Assembly: GCA_958436475.1 (NCBI GenBank)
Contig: CAUBKG010000034.1
Location: 1-22,753 of the forward strand
Length of the DNA stretch: 22,753 nucleotides
From: an uncultured Clostridia bacterium
GTDB taxonomy: Bacteria > Bacillota > Clostridia > Oscillospirales > Acutalibacteraceae
Direction: 5' to 3'
In this document: positions 22,746 through 22,753 of the stretch, one piece after another
How positions within the stretch are numbered: position 1 is the stretch's first letter
How the letters are laid out: each line of letters opens with the position of its first letter
Made by a program: the position numbers and the translations under genes
The notes under the pieces: model-generated
What the model was told of the DNA's origin: nothing
What the model saw: the letters and a program-made list of their open reading frames with translations, nothing else
Databases searched by the model: none

Positions 22746-22753
22746 CGCAAAGC

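Noticed and set aside
1..22753. CRISPR arrays, tRNA or rRNA genes, integrases
   Set aside because: No regularly spaced repeats, no recognisable tRNA cloverleaf or rRNA sequence and no integrase were seen by eye; a weak tRNA-like GC stem in 15620-15673 lacks a T-loop GTTCRA motif.

Overview
The window reads as the chromosome of an endospore-forming, Gram-positive Clostridia member. Oscillospirales/Ruminococcaceae-like is my best guess from gene content and the moderately high GC of most coding regions; no rRNA or other marker gene is present to prove it. The evidence is a YpeB germination protein, a SpoIID-domain protein, class B sortase domains, the trmK-nif3-rqcH gene order familiar from Firmicutes, purine-rich Shine-Dalgarno sites and many U-tailed hairpin terminators.

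Layout: (1) 64-198 (-), a possible 44-residue small protein. (2) 383-3619 (+), a compact nadA-nadB-nadC operon for de novo NAD synthesis, closed by a strong two-way terminator. (3) 3689-3883 (-), a small ribbon-helix-helix regulator behind nested inverted repeats. (4) 7265-4043 (-), trmK-nif3-rqcH: tRNA methylation, a metal-binding protein and ribosome quality control. (5) 7541-7341 (-), a DUF1858 CxxC protein with a near-consensus promoter, abutting the decayed remains of an IS200/IS605 transposase. (6) 15558-7920 (-), cysteine desulfurase and thiI (sulfur transfer to tRNA), then two large multidomain proteins. (7) 15834-17540 (+), ypeB behind a possible sigma-G promoter and a small lipoprotein. 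(8) 17628-18017 (-), an XRE-type regulator with a cysteine cluster. (9) 18137-18300, a 164-bp element with inverted ends that could be a structured RNA or a MITE. (10) 18313-20529 (-), a secreted DUF5696 protein. (11) 20652-20887, a duplicated UUCG-loop terminator flanking a GC-rich palindrome cluster. (12) 20960-22745 (-), a pRiA4b ORF-3-like protein and an unrecognised gene, in a more AT-rich, accessory-looking segment that runs off the window.

The most interesting part is the tandem pair at 13171-7920. The upstream gene encodes a complete CinA (MoCF domain plus PncC/NMN-deamidase domain) fused through one membrane helix to a class B sortase with its His, Cys and Arg in place. The downstream gene looks like a diverged copy of the same architecture: a degenerate MoCF-like start, no PncC, one membrane helix, and a sortase-like domain in which His, Cys and Arg have become Ser, Asp and Lys. 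It has gained a C-terminal SpoIID (peptidoglycan lytic transglycosylase-type) domain after a Thr/Pro/Glu-rich linker. I infer an active sortase and a pseudo-sortase/peptidoglycan-cleaving partner, each tethered to a cytoplasmic CinA-type module. Their joint function is unknown to me.
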